Numbered from the stretch's first letter, positions 34,496 to 45,035 are shown. The stretch: 64,000 nucleotides of DNA from Verrucomicrobiia bacterium DG1235 (GCA_000155695.1 DS990592.1:1002784-1066783), one strand, 5' to 3'. Notes: generated by a model from the sequence alone, not told the origin. Made by a program: numbers and translations.

Positions 34496-36270
34496 CCGCC
34501 AAACCCATACTGCTTCTCGCCATTGGAACCGCAGTCGTCATCGCGGCCGTGGCCTATCGCTTTACTTCGAATCAAGCAGAATCACAACCGCGACCATTTC
34601 CGATCGTAAAAGGCCTTCCTCTGCCTCCACCTGAAAATAGCTTAAACGAAAACTTGGAGAGCGAGCTCCTCAAACGATACCAGCTGGCAAAACAGACCCC
34701 GTCGAATCGCAAACCAGCTCGAGAGCTAGCGCAACTCTACCACGCCAATGGCTTCCTAAATCAAGCGACCGAGATCTACCGAGACCAACTTGAGAACGAT
34801 CTCCTTTTAGAGTATCCAGAATTTCCTTACCTAGCTGCGAATGCATTTCTAGATACCGGCGATCAGCCTACCGCAATTTCCATTCTGCAGCGGCTTGCTC
34901 CAAAATCAAACTACGCGCCTCTGTTTCTAAAACTTGGAGACGTTCACCTCAAAAACTCAGAGATTTCACAGGCCCGCGTCGCGTATCACAAATGCTTGGA
35001 GCTAGAATCCCAATCCGTCCATGCTCTGATCGGGCTAGCTCGCTGTTCGATTCAAGCCAAAAATTGGACAGAGGCCCTCGGAGAGCTTAGTAGAGCAGCT
35101 GAAATTGACGACTCCATGGCAACCCTGCACTCGCTCCTCGCAGAAGTATACCAGCAACGCGGCGAAGCAAACCTGAAAGCGAAGGCGCAGAAACGAGCGT
35201 ATCTGGAAAAAGAATACTTCGAAGCCGCCGACCCTTGGCTCGAATCGCTCTACATTCATTTTTCATACGATCCTTATCAGCTTATGGTCGCCGCTGAAAT
35301 CGCTCGCGAAGCGGATCGTATTGACTTGTGCAAGCAATACCTTTCGCGAGCGGAACAAATAGCGCCCAACAATGCGAACGTCCTCGTTGAAAAAGGCCGT
35401 ACCCTTCTCTCATCGCAAAAGCCAAAAGACGCTTTACGCGCCTTCGAAAAGGCCACCGCCCAGCCAAATCCCCATGAGGCTGCCTATATCGGCCTCGCCC
35501 AAGCCACCGCATCCACCGGCAAGCCTAAACAAGCAATCGAGCTCCTAGTCGCAGCAGAGACTCAATATCCCAAAAGTGCCGAACTGCTTTCCGCCTTGGG
35601 AACCCTCTACCTCTCGCAGCAGAAACTCGACTCCGCGCTCGATGCCTTCAAAAGAGCGCACTCTCTCAATCCAAGAAACCCGCAAGCCAACCGAAACCTA
35701 GGTACGCTACTGCTCGCCAGAGGCGACAAGTCCGGCCTAGCTTACACGGAAAACTACCTCGTCCGCCAACCGGACGACTCAGAAGTTGCCCTTTTTACAG
35801 CTCGCAACTTGCTGGAAAAACAGGGCAATCCCCAAGCCGCTGCAGCTCTCCTGCAACGTAGCTACGATTCGCTCGCCAGACCTAGCAACGAACTTCGACA
35901 ACTTCTTGCCTCCTCGTACCACCAACTTTCAAACCTTCAAGCGTCCCAAAAACGCTTGGCGCCGGCCATCGCCAGCCTAGAACAAAGCCTGACGATTTGG
36001 CCGGATAACTACGAAGCGCTCGCCAACTTAGGAATGATAAACGCTCAGCTCGGCAATCACGAGAAAGCGGAAAGTTACCTGCTTCAGTTCACTGAGGCAC
36101 AACCCCAAGATCCAAACGGTTGGCTGAATTTGGGAAAGGTTTACTTGATCGCTAAACGCCTTCCAGACGCTATCTCCGCCTGGAAAAACGGCCTCTCGCA
36201 AGCTCGTAGCCAAGGCACCGCAAATGCATTCGCAGAACTCGAAGCGCTGCTCGATCGATTCGACAATTGA
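34492..36270 (+). CDS. TPR-repeat protein, membrane-anchored
   Basis: 592 residues from the ATG at 34492, overlapping the previous stop by 4 bases. Residues 4-22 (PILLLAIGTAVVIAAVAYRF) form a single transmembrane or signal-anchor helix. The rest contains many tetratricopeptide repeats, for example ALIGLARCSIQAKNWTEALG, AELLSALGTLYLSQQKLDSA and ANLGMINAQLGNHEKAESYL, so it is a protein-interaction scaffold facing the periplasm. The upstream FG-GAP protein is its probable partner. A strong Shine-Dalgarno and the next gene follow 27 bases later. Function unknown. Confidence 0.82.
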   Translation: MTAKPILLLAIGTAVVIAAVAYRFTSNQAESQPRPFPIVKGLPLPPPENSLNENLESELLKRYQLAKQTPSNRKPARELAQLYHANGFLNQATEIYRDQLENDLLLEYPEFPYLAANAFLDTGDQPTAISILQRLAPKSNYAPLFLKLGDVHLKNSEISQARVAYHKCLELESQSVHALIGLARCSIQAKNWTEALGELSRAAEIDDSMATLHSLLAEVYQQRGEANLKAKAQKRAYLEKEYFEAADPWLESLYIHFSYDPYQLMVAAEIAREADRIDLCKQYLSRAEQIAPNNANVLVEKGRTLLSSQKPKDALRAFEKATAQPNPHEAAYIGLAQATASTGKPKQAIELLVAAETQYPKSAELLSALGTLYLSQQKLDSALDAFKRAHSLNPRNPQANRNLGTLLLARGDKSGLAYTENYLVRQPDDSEVALFTARNLLEKQGNPQAAAALLQRSYDSLARPSNELRQLLASSYHQLSNLQASQKRLAPAIASLEQSLTIWPDNYEALANLGMINAQLGNHEKAESYLLQFTEAQPQDPNGWLNLGKVYLIAKRLPDAISAWKNGLSQARSQGTANAFAELEALLDRFDN

Positions 36271-36282
36271 ACGCCAAAACAC

Positions 36283-36289
36283 AAGGAGG
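36283..36289 (+). promoter_or_regulatory. Strong Shine-Dalgarno AAGGAGG
   Basis: AAGGAGG lies eight bases before the ATG at 36298. Most genes of this window lack a recognisable ribosome binding site, so this one is unusually canonical and fixes the start of the following gene. Confidence 0.75.
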
Positions 36290-36297
36290 ACTGATCA

Positions 36298-37455
36298 ATG
36301 AAACGCTTTTTTAAATACAAGCATTTTCCGCTCCATTTTTTACTATGTATCGCACTTTCAACGACGATTTTACATGCCCAAGAAAATGACAAAAAACTCT
36401 ACTACTTCTTCGTCGGCTCCGATATATCCGTCATCATAGATGGCGAATCCTACGAAGTCCAAGGAGCCAATAAAAAGAAACTCGAAATAAAGGACGGCCT
36501 CGAAACAAAAACAATCGCATTGAAAAAGACTGAGATGATGCGGATCGCCCCCCGCATGCGAATCAGCGCCCCAATCGCAGGAGTCGGCGAGATCGATGCA
36601 CAGAAGACTCACTCGGCTCTCACCAACCCAAAAATCGCATGGCAAAGCGCTTCCACTGCCATGGAAAACCAAGCTCTCTACCAAGAGGATCTAGTGCGTG
36701 CTGAAGTGTTCGAGCAGGTACAAGCAGCCGCCCTAGCGGGCGGCAACGTTTCCGCTGTCTACAACGAGGGCATGACCCGAATCGAAAACGCGATGGAGCA
36801 AACGAGTCGTATCGAAGATTTTACTCGAGACGCGCCGACAGATATGAACAGCCCACACGACGCGATTGAAATACGTTTCGAAATTCAACTCCCCCCGTAC
36901 TTGCAACAACCCTATGTCGTCGCTCTTGTCGACTTCATCGATCCCGAGTCCGGAAACGTTATCAGGCGTCCCCTCTTTCAAAAACTGAATCCAAAAAACA
37001 CCGACATCCAAAAAGTCGTCATCAGCAAAAGCGGGTTTCCATTCGATTACCAACTGGAGAACACCTCCATCGCCCTTTTCGACAGTGGACTGGAAATCGC
37101 CACCAACCGCTCCCCAAGACTTGCCGCTCTCCCCGAATCCGAAGCGATCACATTCTTAAGAAACACTCGGGCAAAAGCCAACGGCGTCGGCGAGGCTCCA
37201 CCAGCTCCCATGCCCGAATTGGCCCCAGCAGGATTTTATCAGTCACTTAAACCTAAGATTTTGGATACACGTATCGCCATAAAAATAAATGCGAAAGGCG
37301 CCGCAAAATCCGTCGCCCTTGCATCGAAAGACGCGGACCCTCTTTCCCAAGATATTGAAGGCCTTCTACTGAAGCTCCCCTACTACCCAGCTCTCAAGAA
37401 CGGAAAGCCCAAGCAGAGCACATTAACCTGCACCCTGCGCGAGCTTCTACAGTAA
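36298..37455 (+). CDS. Exported protein of unknown function
   Basis: 385 residues with a signal peptide (HFLLCIALSTTILHAQ, about residues 12-27). The start is set by the AAGGAGG eight bases upstream. No family was recognised. Residues 30-75 look like a small beta domain rich in Lys (LYYFFVGSDISVIIDGESYE). A mid region (155-270) has PYVVALVDFIDPESGNVIRRP. The last 80 residues (IAIKINAKGAAKSVALASKD, then YYPALKNGKPKQST) resemble the beta-strand/Gly pattern of TonB C-terminal domains, where a product is compared to added inputs, but the match is weak. It follows the TPR gene and converges with fucI. Confidence 0.6.
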   Translation: MKRFFKYKHFPLHFLLCIALSTTILHAQENDKKLYYFFVGSDISVIIDGESYEVQGANKKKLEIKDGLETKTIALKKTEMMRIAPRMRISAPIAGVGEIDAQKTHSALTNPKIAWQSASTAMENQALYQEDLVRAEVFEQVQAAALAGGNVSAVYNEGMTRIENAMEQTSRIEDFTRDAPTDMNSPHDAIEIRFEIQLPPYLQQPYVVALVDFIDPESGNVIRRPLFQKLNPKNTDIQKVVISKSGFPFDYQLENTSIALFDSGLEIATNRSPRLAALPESEAITFLRNTRAKANGVGEAPPAPMPELAPAGFYQSLKPKILDTRIAIKINAKGAAKSVALASKDADPLSQDIEGLLLKLPYYPALKNGKPKQSTLTCTLRELLQ

Positions 37456-37471
37456 AGCGCTTCGCTCAATT

Positions 37472-39274
37472 CTACCGATATAGCGCTCCATACGCAGCGC
37501 AGGCCCGAAAGTCCGCGCCCTCGAGATCGCTCGTGCCAAAGGCCTTCCAAGAGCTTGGGCGAAATATTCGCTCCGCATTCAGATTATGCATATACACGGG
37601 AATTCGCAGCATGCTCGCCAAAGTCACAAAGCGATTCCCAACATGCCCATAGCAAAACGAACCATGATTTGCCCCCCAGTTATTCATCACCTCATAGCAG
37701 GAACTAAAAGCTCCCTCGCCCGTCAGGCGAGGAGCAAACCAAGTCGTCGGCCAAGTTGGATTCGTGCGCTGATCAAGCAGGTCGTGAACCTTCTCCGGGA
37801 GCTCAACCGTCCAGCCCTCCACCAACTGCAACGCGGGACCTAGCCCCGCAACGAGATTAATTCGCGCCATCGTTACGGGCATTCCGCCACGCGTACAAAA
37901 ACGCGTGCTCCACCCACCGCCGGGAAAATACTCGGAAATGGACGGATGCCACGAGGTCGCCTCTAAGCACTTCCGAACCTCCTCGTCACCAATTTCCCAA
38001 TACGGCTTCATAGCTGGATTTCCATCTGAGTCAGATTGCTGACCCGTACCATCCAGCGAAGCCGGACCTGAATTTATCAAATGCAAAATTCCGTCGCTCG
38101 CCCGACCCTCTAGCTCGTAGTCAGCCACGCGCCTCACCGCATCCGGACTCCAGTAAGTACGCACATCCGCGAACACCTGAGCAGAATTCGTCAGGAGGTG
38201 GCCAAACAACATCGTCGCTCCATTGAGAGCGTCATTCTCAGTCGCCACGATATAGGGAGCACGCTTCCCGTTCCAGTCGAAGCTGGAGTTTAGAATCGCC
38301 TCCAGAAAATCGCCGTTGGGAAAATAATCGGTCCACTGCCGCTGCCCTTGAAATCCTCCAGCAATCGCTCCGTGACCTTGGCTTTGCTCCGGAAACCCGA
38401 TCTCTTTCAGGCGCGGATTTCCTACCATCAGATCGCGAGCAATCAATGCCATCTTCACGGAAGTCTCCCACTCTTCGTCCAGGTTATCACGCGAGCGCTT
38501 CTTGGACGTTTCGTTGTAGTCCTCTCCTTCAGGACAGTTTTCCTTCACCCACGACAAAGCGCGCTCGTATTCATCAGGATCATACATACCCACCTTCATA
38601 CGGCCGGAAAACTCCGACATGTCGATCGCCTCCACGCGCATGCCGAGGCTCTTCTCCCAGAAGGAAGTATCAACCATCGAGCCGGCGATTCCCATCGAAG
38701 TCCCGCCCATAGATAAATAGGAGCGCCCCCTCATCAGCGCCACCGCCAAACCTGCCCGGCAAAATTCGATTAGCTTGTCCTGCACGTCCGCGGGGATCGA
38801 CTCGTCTCCCGCCTCTTGGACGTCCTTCCCGTATATGCCAAAAGCGGGCAAGCCCTTCTGGACATGCGCAGCAAGCGTCGCCGCCAAATACACCGCACCC
38901 GGACGCTCCGTTCCGTTAAATCCCCAAATCGCTTTCGGCACCAGCGGATCCATATCCATAGTCTCCGAACCATAGGCCCAGCAGGGCGTCACCGTTAGCG
39001 ACACGCCCACGCGATTTTCGCGAAAATGCTCCACGCTAGCCTGAGCTTCGGCCACGCCGCCAATGCAGCTTGGAGCAATCACGCACTCGACCGCGCTACC
39101 ATCTGGATAACGCAGGCTATCGGACAGAAACGCTGCTACCCGCTCGGCCTGTTTCATGGTTTGCTCTTCTAAACTCTCGCGTACTCCTCCATAGCGACCA
39201 TCGATCGCCGGACGAATGCCAATACGGGGCGGATTCTCAAAAGCGTGCGGGTAAGGAACTTGAGATTGGGGCAT
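37472..39274 (-). CDS. fucI: L-fucose isomerase
   Basis: 600 residues from the ATG at 39274; an upstream ATG at 39325 would add 17 residues not found in the E. coli enzyme. Converts L-fucose to L-fuculose (and D-arabinose to D-ribulose) with Mn2+. Long stretches match E. coli Fuc[69 protein letters not shown] (metal-binding Glu and Asp) and [20 protein letters not shown]. Identity is firm. It is divergent from an AraC regulator, and the mutarotase and permease genes lie beyond it. No fuculokinase or aldolase is present in the window. Confidence 0.95.
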   Translation of the reverse strand: MPQSQVPYPHAFENPPRIGIRPAIDGRYGGVRESLEEQTMKQAERVAAFLSDSLRYPDGSAVECVIAPSCIGGVAEAQASVEHFRENRVGVSLTVTPCWAYGSETMDMDPLVPKAIWGFNGTERPGAVYLAATLAAHVQKGLPAFGIYGKDVQEAGDESIPADVQDKLIEFCRAGLAVALMRGRSYLSMGGTSMGIAGSMVDTSFWEKSLGMRVEAIDMSEFSGRMKVGMYDPDEYERALSWVKENCPEGEDYNETSKKRSRDNLDEEWETSVKMALIARDLMVGNPRLKEIGFPEQSQGHGAIAGGFQGQRQWTDYFPNGDFLEAILNSSFDWNGKRAPYIVATENDALNGATMLFGHLLTNSAQVFADVRTYWSPDAVRRVADYELEGRASDGILHLINSGPASLDGTGQQSDSDGNPAMKPYWEIGDEEVRKCLEATSWHPSISEYFPGGGWSTRFCTRGGMPVTMARINLVAGLGPALQLVEGWTVELPEKVHDLLDQRTNPTWPTTWFAPRLTGEGAFSSCYEVMNNWGANHGSFCYGHVGNRFVTLASMLRIPVYMHNLNAERIFRPSSWKAFGTSDLEGADFRACAAYGALYR

Positions 39275-39354
39275 TCGCCATTCTCTCAAAAAACGACGCA
39301 ATTTCGGAATAGTGATTCCTTGCATACCTGCACATTTTTGATCTTTCTTAAGCC

Positions 39355-40227
39355 GTGCTCCTGAAAAACGGCCAGACTAGCCCCGTCGAACTCGCACCCA
39401 AAATTGCAGACGCGAGCTACTTCTGCGTCCCGAGTCCGCATAGCCGTGACGAATTCATATACATGGGCGGCTTCGAGCAGTGCGAAGGGGATTTCAATCT
39501 TCTGCGTGAAACCTTTCCATTCTTGACCCTTGAGTTGATCACGGCTGGCAGCGGCAAGCTCGAACTGGGCGAACAAAAACGCAAGGCCACCCCAGGTCTC
39601 TGCTATTGCTCAGGTCCAAACATCCACTTCCGCCTGCAAACCAACGCCAAGGAACCGCTGCAAAAGTTCTTCATCGTCTTCGGAAGGGACGCCTTCCCGA
39701 AACGCACCCACCCGACCGCCTTGTATCCAGGTTGCGTATACCAAGGAATCGATCCAAATATTCTCAGAAAATGGGGCGAACTCATACTTGAAGAAGGCAC
39801 CTCGCAATCAAGCCAAGCCGGAGACAACGTCGCCTCGCTCATCAACGTTCTCATCCGAAAAATCAGCAACGAAGCAGAAGAAAGCCTACCGGCCCAAGGA
39901 ACCGACGCGCTCGTCGCGAGAGCCCTCCGCCTCATCGATAGCGACTTCCAATCCCTACGCAGTGCCCAAGAGCTCGCGGACCGCATCGGAGTCACCCCAG
40001 AGCACCTTTGCCGTGCCTTTCGCCGCAGCCAGCACGCCACTCCCTACCAAGTCCTCACCCGACGGAAAATGGCCCACGCCTACACGCTCTTGAAACTCAG
40101 CCCCTTTACCATCCAGGAAATAGCGGACTCCGTCGGATTCAGCGACGCCTTTCATTTCTCTCGAGCCTTTAAGAAACAATACGGAAAACCGCCCAGCCAA
40201 GCGCGCCAAGCCCGCGGCCTTAAGTAG
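39355..40227 (+). CDS. AraC-family transcriptional regulator, probably fucose-responsive
   Basis: 290 residues from a GTG at 39355. The N-terminal half is a cupin-like sensor domain ([20 protein letters not shown]). The C-terminal half has the double [23 protein letters not shown] (about residues 203-222) and [20 protein letters not shown] (about 251-270). It is divergent from fucI with an 80-bp gap and converges end to end with fucU (stop at 40227, fucU stop at 40228). Position suggests control of the fucose genes by fucose or a derivative; the effector is inferred. Confidence 0.87.
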   Translation: MLLKNGQTSPVELAPKIADASYFCVPSPHSRDEFIYMGGFEQCEGDFNLLRETFPFLTLELITAGSGKLELGEQKRKATPGLCYCSGPNIHFRLQTNAKEPLQKFFIVFGRDAFPKRTHPTALYPGCVYQGIDPNILRKWGELILEEGTSQSSQAGDNVASLINVLIRKISNEAEESLPAQGTDALVARALRLIDSDFQSLRSAQELADRIGVTPEHLCRAFRRSQHATPYQVLTRRKMAHAYTLLKLSPFTIQEIADSVGFSDAFHFSRAFKKQYGKPPSQARQARGLK

Positions 40228-40662
40228 CTAGGAACACGGCGTTACGCCCTTTTTCAGAATAATGTTTCCATACTTGGCCGTCTCCCCCGTCATCACCACC
40301 GCGTATGCCTTCTTCGCCCGCTCATAAAAAGCAAACCGCTCCATACGCTCAGGATCCAAAGCATCAGGATGCGCAGAGCGAATCGAATCCAAATAGCGTG
40401 CCTCTACACTCGCGTCCAGAACATCCCCCTCCACCGCCTCCATCATTGCCAGCGGACGCTCGACATACTGATCGAGAGCGAAAAGCGGAGCAACGCCCGC
40501 GAGCAAGGCATCGATCCGCAAGCCATCGGCCCGAATCACCTGCGGACCCAGACTTTCGCCAGGAAAATGAGCGTCAGCAAACACGATCTCGTCGCCGTGC
40601 CCCATCCGACACAAGACCGCTAAAAGCTCAGGACTAAGCAGTGGAGATATTCCGATCAACAT
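40228..40662 (-). CDS. fucU: L-fucose mutarotase (RbsD/FucU family)
   Basis: 144 residues, the family norm. Interconverts the anomers of L-fucose in the cytoplasm. Conserved segments are [20 protein letters not shown] with the catalytic His and Asp of [15 protein letters not shown], and [20 protein letters not shown] with [10 protein letters not shown] at the end. It lies 23 bases downstream of the fucose permease gene on the same strand, forming an operon. A copy of the TTTGGATAC word begins right at its start codon. Confidence 0.93.
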   Translation of the reverse strand: MLIGISPLLSPELLAVLCRMGHGDEIVFADAHFPGESLGPQVIRADGLRIDALLAGVAPLFALDQYVERPLAMMEAVEGDVLDASVEARYLDSIRSAHPDALDPERMERFAFYERAKKAYAVVMTGETAKYGNIILKKGVTPCS

Positions 40663-40685
40663 TTTGGATACGCGACTCTTTGTAT

Positions 40686-42095
40686 TCAGTTTTCTCTAGC
40701 TTTCAGCGACATTTCCCGCTGCGCCAAAAACCCGTAAATCGCAATCACCACGAAGCAGAGCAAAGGCAACACAAACGATACTCGCACCGACTCGAGCATT
40801 CGCCCGCCGAATTCCCAACCGTCCCCGTCAATCATAGCTCCCTGCATTCGCGGCATGAACGCACCTCCCACGATCGCGAAAATCAAGCCCGCCGAACCAA
40901 GTTTCGCGTCGTTCGGAGTCAGCCCGTCAAGAGCGATTCCGTAAATCGTCGGAAACATAAGCGACATGCAGGCGGATACGCCAATCAAGCAATAAAGCCC
41001 CGTCATCCCGGTCAGCCAGATCGCTCCCGCAGTCAAGAGCATGCCTCCTATCGACAAGATTCCTAGCAGAAGTCCGGGACGCAGGTACTTGAGCAAAAAG
41101 GTGCAAACGAAGCGACTGGATAAGAAAATTACCATTGCCACGATATTGTAGTTCTGCGCCTCTGACGCGCTCAGCCCGATCAAGGTCATCCCGTAATGAA
41201 TGATAAAAGTCCAACACATGATCTGAGCGCCCACGTAAAAGGTCTGGGCAACCACGCCCCCCAGATATCGGAAATGACAGAGTCGCTTCAACAATGCACC
41301 GAGCTTAATTTTCTCCTCCTCCACCCCCATGTCCGGAAGTTTGGATACAGCGAAAACTGCCAAAATAAGCAGCACGACGACAGCGATCACTAGATACGGA
41401 GTCGTAACAACTCCCAAGTCATGAGATACCATGGCTTGGTGCTCCGCCACCTTGTCTACGGCGAATTGCTCGAGAGCAGCGTTGATATGCCCGTCCACTA
41501 CGCTGGGCAGCATTTCGGCATATTCTGGATGCGCCGCACGCTCCGCTTCGCGAAACTTCGCAACCTCCAGACTCGGCAATACAAAAGCGCTCGCCACGAC
41601 CATGCCGGTTAGCGAACCCATCGGATTGAACGATTGGGCAAGATTTAGTCGCTGCGTCGCCGTCTTGGGGTCGCCAAGAGCCAATACATAGGGATTCGCG
41701 CTCGTTTCGAGAAAGGCCAGGCCAAAAGTCAACACGTAGAAGCCGATCAGGAAGATGTTGAAACTCATGTACTGACTGGCCGGCAAGGTCAGCAAAGCTC
41801 CACCCGCGTACAGGCCGAGTCCTATTATAATGCCCGACTTGTAGGAGACCTTGCGAATCACCAGGGCAGCCGGAATCGCCATCGTCGCATAGCCCCCGTA
41901 AAACGCCCATTGCACCAGACTGCTCTGAGCATTGCTGATCAGAAAAATCTCCTTAAAGGCGCGTACCAGCGGATTGGTTACGTCGTTGGCAAATCCCCAA
42001 AGGGCAAAAAGCGTCGTTACGAGAACGAACGCATAAAGGTACTGGGTCGGAACGACCTTCGGTTTAGATACAAGCGAGGGATTTTCTGAAGGCAT
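40686..42095 (-). CDS. fucP: L-fucose:H+ symporter (major facilitator superfamily)
   Basis: 469 residues with about 12 transmembrane helices. The helix 1 motif [14 protein letters not shown] contains the Asp equivalent to E. coli FucP Asp46, and [14 protein letters not shown] holds the equivalent of Glu135, the two residues that couple proton and fucose transport. It imports L-fucose across the inner membrane. It is first in the fucP-fucU operon. An expanded loop around residues 190-235 ([20 protein letters not shown]) is longer than in E. coli. Related permeases also take D-arabinose or other sugars. Confidence 0.92.
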   Translation of the reverse strand: MPSENPSLVSKPKVVPTQYLYAFVLVTTLFALWGFANDVTNPLVRAFKEIFLISNAQSSLVQWAFYGGYATMAIPAALVIRKVSYKSGIIIGLGLYAGGALLTLPASQYMSFNIFLIGFYVLTFGLAFLETSANPYVLALGDPKTATQRLNLAQSFNPMGSLTGMVVASAFVLPSLEVAKFREAERAAHPEYAEMLPSVVDGHINAALEQFAVDKVAEHQAMVSHDLGVVTTPYLVIAVVVLLILAVFAVSKLPDMGVEEEKIKLGALLKRLCHFRYLGGVVAQTFYVGAQIMCWTFIIHYGMTLIGLSASEAQNYNIVAMVIFLSSRFVCTFLLKYLRPGLLLGILSIGGMLLTAGAIWLTGMTGLYCLIGVSACMSLMFPTIYGIALDGLTPNDAKLGSAGLIFAIVGGAFMPRMQGAMIDGDGWEFGGRMLESVRVSFVLPLLCFVVIAIYGFLAQREMSLKAREN

Positions 42096-42185
42096 GGGGT
42101 AGTTTCAGTTTATTGGGGCGACAAAAAGGAGCCCAACCATAACCTAATTCCGCCCAGCTGGGAATAGCCGCAATTGACTTCAACA

Positions 42186-42218
42186 TGGACAAACCTGCCC
42201 TCCTGACAGGCTTGTCCA
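42186..42218 (-). terminator. Hairpin after the SDR gene of the GH88 operon
   Basis: On the minus strand TGGACAAGCCTG pairs with CAGGTTTGTCCA over 12 bp with one G-U pair, starting 24 bases after the SDR stop. There is no T run after it, so it may be a terminator of weak form or an RNA-stability hairpin. Confidence 0.5.
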
Positions 42219-42241
42219 CCCAAATCAGCTCCCAGAAACGC

Positions 42242-43015
42242 CTATAGACGCGGCAGGGTCAATCCGCCATCAATCATAATGACTTGCCCCGTCGAGTACG
42301 GAAAGTCGCCACGAGCTAAGCTCGCGACTGCCTTGCCGATATCCTCAGGATATCCCCAGCGCTTAGTCACGCAAAGGCCATCCTCGATGAATTTGTCATA
42401 CTTTTCGGATACGCCAGAAGTCATATCAGTCTTGGTCACACCGGGTCGCACTTCGTAAACCGGCAAGCCATATTCGCCAAGACGAGTGGCAAAAAGCGAG
42501 GTCACCATGCTCAAGCCTGCCTTCGCTACGCAATACTCGCCACGATTCACGGAAGCGACTGTCGCGGAAATCGAGGAAACATTCACGATCGCGCCGGAGA
42601 AGGCTTCGCTATCCTTCTTCGCCTTAACCATGTCGTTCGCCACAGCCTGCGTCAGGAAAAACGCTCCCTTTAGGTTCGTATCAACCACGAAGTCATAGCT
42701 TTCCTCAGTCGTATCCAGCAGATCGAGACGTTGCTTCGGAGCCACGCCCGCGTTGTTTACCAGAAGGTTCAGCGATCCTCCAGCCGCTTCGCGGGCGACC
42801 TTCAAAATCGCTTCACGACCATCTGAACTTCCAATGTCTCCACGCGCATAGGCCACCGAAACACCTTCGGCTCTCAGCGCTTCCAAAGCTTTGCTCACGC
42901 CTTCCTCAGGGCGCATGCCGTTGATGACCAGATTCCACCCTTCCTTCGCCAAAGCCGTAGCCACGCCGAATCCGATTCCGCGCGACCCGCCCGTCACTAG
43001 CGCCGTCTTGCTCAC
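42242..43015 (-). CDS. Short-chain dehydrogenase/reductase (3-oxoacyl-ACP reductase-like)
   Basis: 257 residues. The NAD(P)-binding motif TGGSRGIGFGVA (residues 8-19), NNAGVAPKQR, the catalytic Ser in VNVSSISATVAS and Tyr/Lys in YCVAKAGLS are all present; GQVIMIDGGLTLPRL is the usual end. Annotated often as fabG, but its position as the last gene of a sugar operon and the overlap of 4 bases with the Gfo/Idh gene suggest a sugar or sugar-acid dehydrogenase. Substrate unknown. Confidence 0.87.
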   Translation of the reverse strand: MSKTALVTGGSRGIGFGVATALAKEGWNLVINGMRPEEGVSKALEALRAEGVSVAYARGDIGSSDGREAILKVAREAAGGSLNLLVNNAGVAPKQRLDLLDTTEESYDFVVDTNLKGAFFLTQAVANDMVKAKKDSEAFSGAIVNVSSISATVASVNRGEYCVAKAGLSMVTSLFATRLGEYGLPVYEVRPGVTKTDMTSGVSEKYDKFIEDGLCVTKRWGYPEDIGKAVASLARGDFPYSTGQVIMIDGGLTLPRL

Positions 43016-44169
43016 GACAATTCCTCCAAGTCAACCCACTTGCGCTCTTCCCAACTCTTGATGCCGAGCTCGGCCAGCTGCACGCCCTTCGCTCCTTCGA
43101 GCAGCGTCCAGCGAAACGGCGTATCAAGCACGATGTGCTTTAGGAACATTTCCCACTGCACCTTAAAAGCGTTATCATACGGCTCCTGATCGGGAACCTT
43201 CGACCAATCGGCAGCGAAATCGATCGGCTGATCGATGTCAGGATTCCAGACGGGCTTCGGAGTATTCGCATAATGCTGAATGTAACAATCGCGCAGTCCC
43301 GCCACCGCAGAACCTTTCTCGCCATCGACGTGCAAAGTGAGCAAGTCGTCACGACGCACACGAGTCGCCCAAGAGGAGTTGAAATTCACAATGATTTCGC
43401 CATCCGGTCCATCAATCTCGAACATCGCATAGGCCGCGTCATCAGCGGTGCACTTGTATGTGTTACCCGCTTCGTCCACGCGCTCCTTTATATGAGTCGC
43501 CCCACGGCATTGTACCGACTTCACCGGACCAAAAATATTGTCCAACACATAGCGCCAGTGGCAAAGCATGTCGATGATCATGCCCCCGCCATCTTCCTTA
43601 CGGTAGTTCCAAGACGGGCGTTGAGCAGGAACACTATCGCCTTCGAAGACCCAGTATCCAAAATCTCCAGTCACGGAAAGAATACGACCAAGATAACCCT
43701 TTGCAATCGCCCGCTGAAGCTTCACCAAACCGGGAAGCCAGAGCTTATCCTGCACCACCCCATTCTTCACTCCCTTGTCCACACAGAACTTGTATAGGTC
43801 TAGCGCCGTCTCAGTATCGATCGCAGTCGGCTTCTCACAGTAGACGTGCTTCCCCGCAGTCGCAGCAGCCTTTACCGCATCCGCGCGGCGAAGCGTAGTC
43901 TGAGCGTCGAAATAAACCGGATACTCGGGGTCAGACATGACACTATCAAGATCCGTAGTCCATTTCTCAATACCAGTCAGCTCGCTAAGCTCCTTGAGTT
44001 TTACTTCATTACGACCAACCAAAATCGGATCTGGCATAATGAACTCAGTTGGGCTCACCTGAACTCCCCCCTGCTTAATGATCGCTACGATCGAGCGAAT
44101 CAAATGTTGGTTTTTGCCCATGCGTCCCGTGACGCCGTTCATGATAATGCCTACTTTATGTACTTTCAT
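43012..44169 (-). CDS. Gfo/Idh/MocA-family oxidoreductase
   Basis: 385 residues. N-terminal Rossmann segment KVGIIMNGVTGRMGKNQHLI, the EKP motif in HVYCEKPTAIDTETALDLYK, then GGGMIIDMLCHWRYVLDNI, in which the His and Asp resemble the catalytic pair of this family. Long C-terminal substrate domain ends EERKWVDLEELS. It overlaps the SDR gene by 4 bases (ATGA) and lies 44 bases after the TIM-barrel gene, so all belong to one operon. An NAD-dependent step on a keto-sugar or uronate is likely; exact substrate unknown. Confidence 0.85.
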   Translation of the reverse strand: MKVHKVGIIMNGVTGRMGKNQHLIRSIVAIIKQGGVQVSPTEFIMPDPILVGRNEVKLKELSELTGIEKWTTDLDSVMSDPEYPVYFDAQTTLRRADAVKAAATAGKHVYCEKPTAIDTETALDLYKFCVDKGVKNGVVQDKLWLPGLVKLQRAIAKGYLGRILSVTGDFGYWVFEGDSVPAQRPSWNYRKEDGGGMIIDMLCHWRYVLDNIFGPVKSVQCRGATHIKERVDEAGNTYKCTADDAAYAMFEIDGPDGEIIVNFNSSWATRVRRDDLLTLHVDGEKGSAVAGLRDCYIQHYANTPKPVWNPDIDQPIDFAADWSKVPDQEPYDNAFKVQWEMFLKHIVLDTPFRWTLLEGAKGVQLAELGIKSWEERKWVDLEELS

Positions 44170-44213
44170 GGTCTTTCCTTTTTATAATCCGTTATCGACG
44201 ATTTCTATCGTTT

Positions 44214-45035
44214 CTATTTTGTATCCAAATACGCCTGCTTAATCATATCGAGGTACTGGTCTTGATCTATCGCCCAATAGCGATTAGAGAAAATCTCGAC
44301 CTCCTCGTATCCATCGAATCCAGCCGCATTTACCCAGCTGCGAATCTGCGGAATATCGATCACACCTTCTCCCATCAAACCACGGTCGTTAAGCATGTCT
44401 TCCGGGTTGTTCTTCCAATCGCAAATATGAAAGGAAAACAACCTGCCCTTCTCGCCCGTCAGCTTTATTTGCGCCTCAAGAGCGTCATCCCACCAAACAT
44501 GAAATACATCGAGAGTGATCCCCAAATGACCGTGCCCGACCACATCGCATATCGTATTAGATTGAGCCATCGTCGAAACCGCGCTTCGGCTATCCGCATA
44601 CATGGGGTGCAGCGGTTCAATACCGAGCTTTACGCCTGCCGCTTCCGCATGCGGCATCACCGCAGCCAATCCGTCCGCAATCTGATCGCGCGAAGTGAAC
44701 AGCGATTGCCCCGGAGTAGCGCCGCATACGAGCACGATTAGAGGAGCGCCCAACTCTGCGGCCTCGTCGATCATGCGCTTGTTCTCATCGATCCCAGCCT
44801 GACGCGTCGCCGCGTCAAGTCCGGTGAAGAACCCGCCTCGCACATAGGATACGATGTCTACCCCTTCAGATCGAGTCATCTCGCCCGCAGCCTTTAAGCC
44901 TCCTTGATAGGCCTGAGCCGCGTCACGCCAAATGGATACTCCGCCAATCCCAGCCGCAGAGTACTTCTTTACCGCAGTCTCAAGATCCCACGACTTCGTA
45001 GTTATCGTGTGGAGACATAGCTTCTCAAAACTCAT
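44214..45035 (-). CDS. Sugar phosphate isomerase/epimerase-type TIM barrel
   Basis: 273 residues with AP-endonuclease-2/xylose-isomerase-like features: LGIEPLHPMYADS (Glu metal ligand), GITLDVFHVWWDD (Asp), FSFHICDWKNNPEDML (His) and YEEVEIFSNRYW (Glu). Such enzymes isomerise or epimerise sugars, inosose or hydroxypyruvate using a divalent metal. It overlaps the GH88 gene by 4 bases (stop at 45032, start at 45035) and is third in the operon. The operon context with an oxidoreductase and an SDR resembles catabolic modules for rare sugars. Substrate not determinable. Confidence 0.83.
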   Translation of the reverse strand: MSFEKLCLHTITTKSWDLETAVKKYSAAGIGGVSIWRDAAQAYQGGLKAAGEMTRSEGVDIVSYVRGGFFTGLDAATRQAGIDENKRMIDEAAELGAPLIVLVCGATPGQSLFTSRDQIADGLAAVMPHAEAAGVKLGIEPLHPMYADSRSAVSTMAQSNTICDVVGHGHLGITLDVFHVWWDDALEAQIKLTGEKGRLFSFHICDWKNNPEDMLNDRGLMGEGVIDIPQIRSWVNAAGFDGYEEVEIFSNRYWAIDQDQYLDMIKQAYLDTK

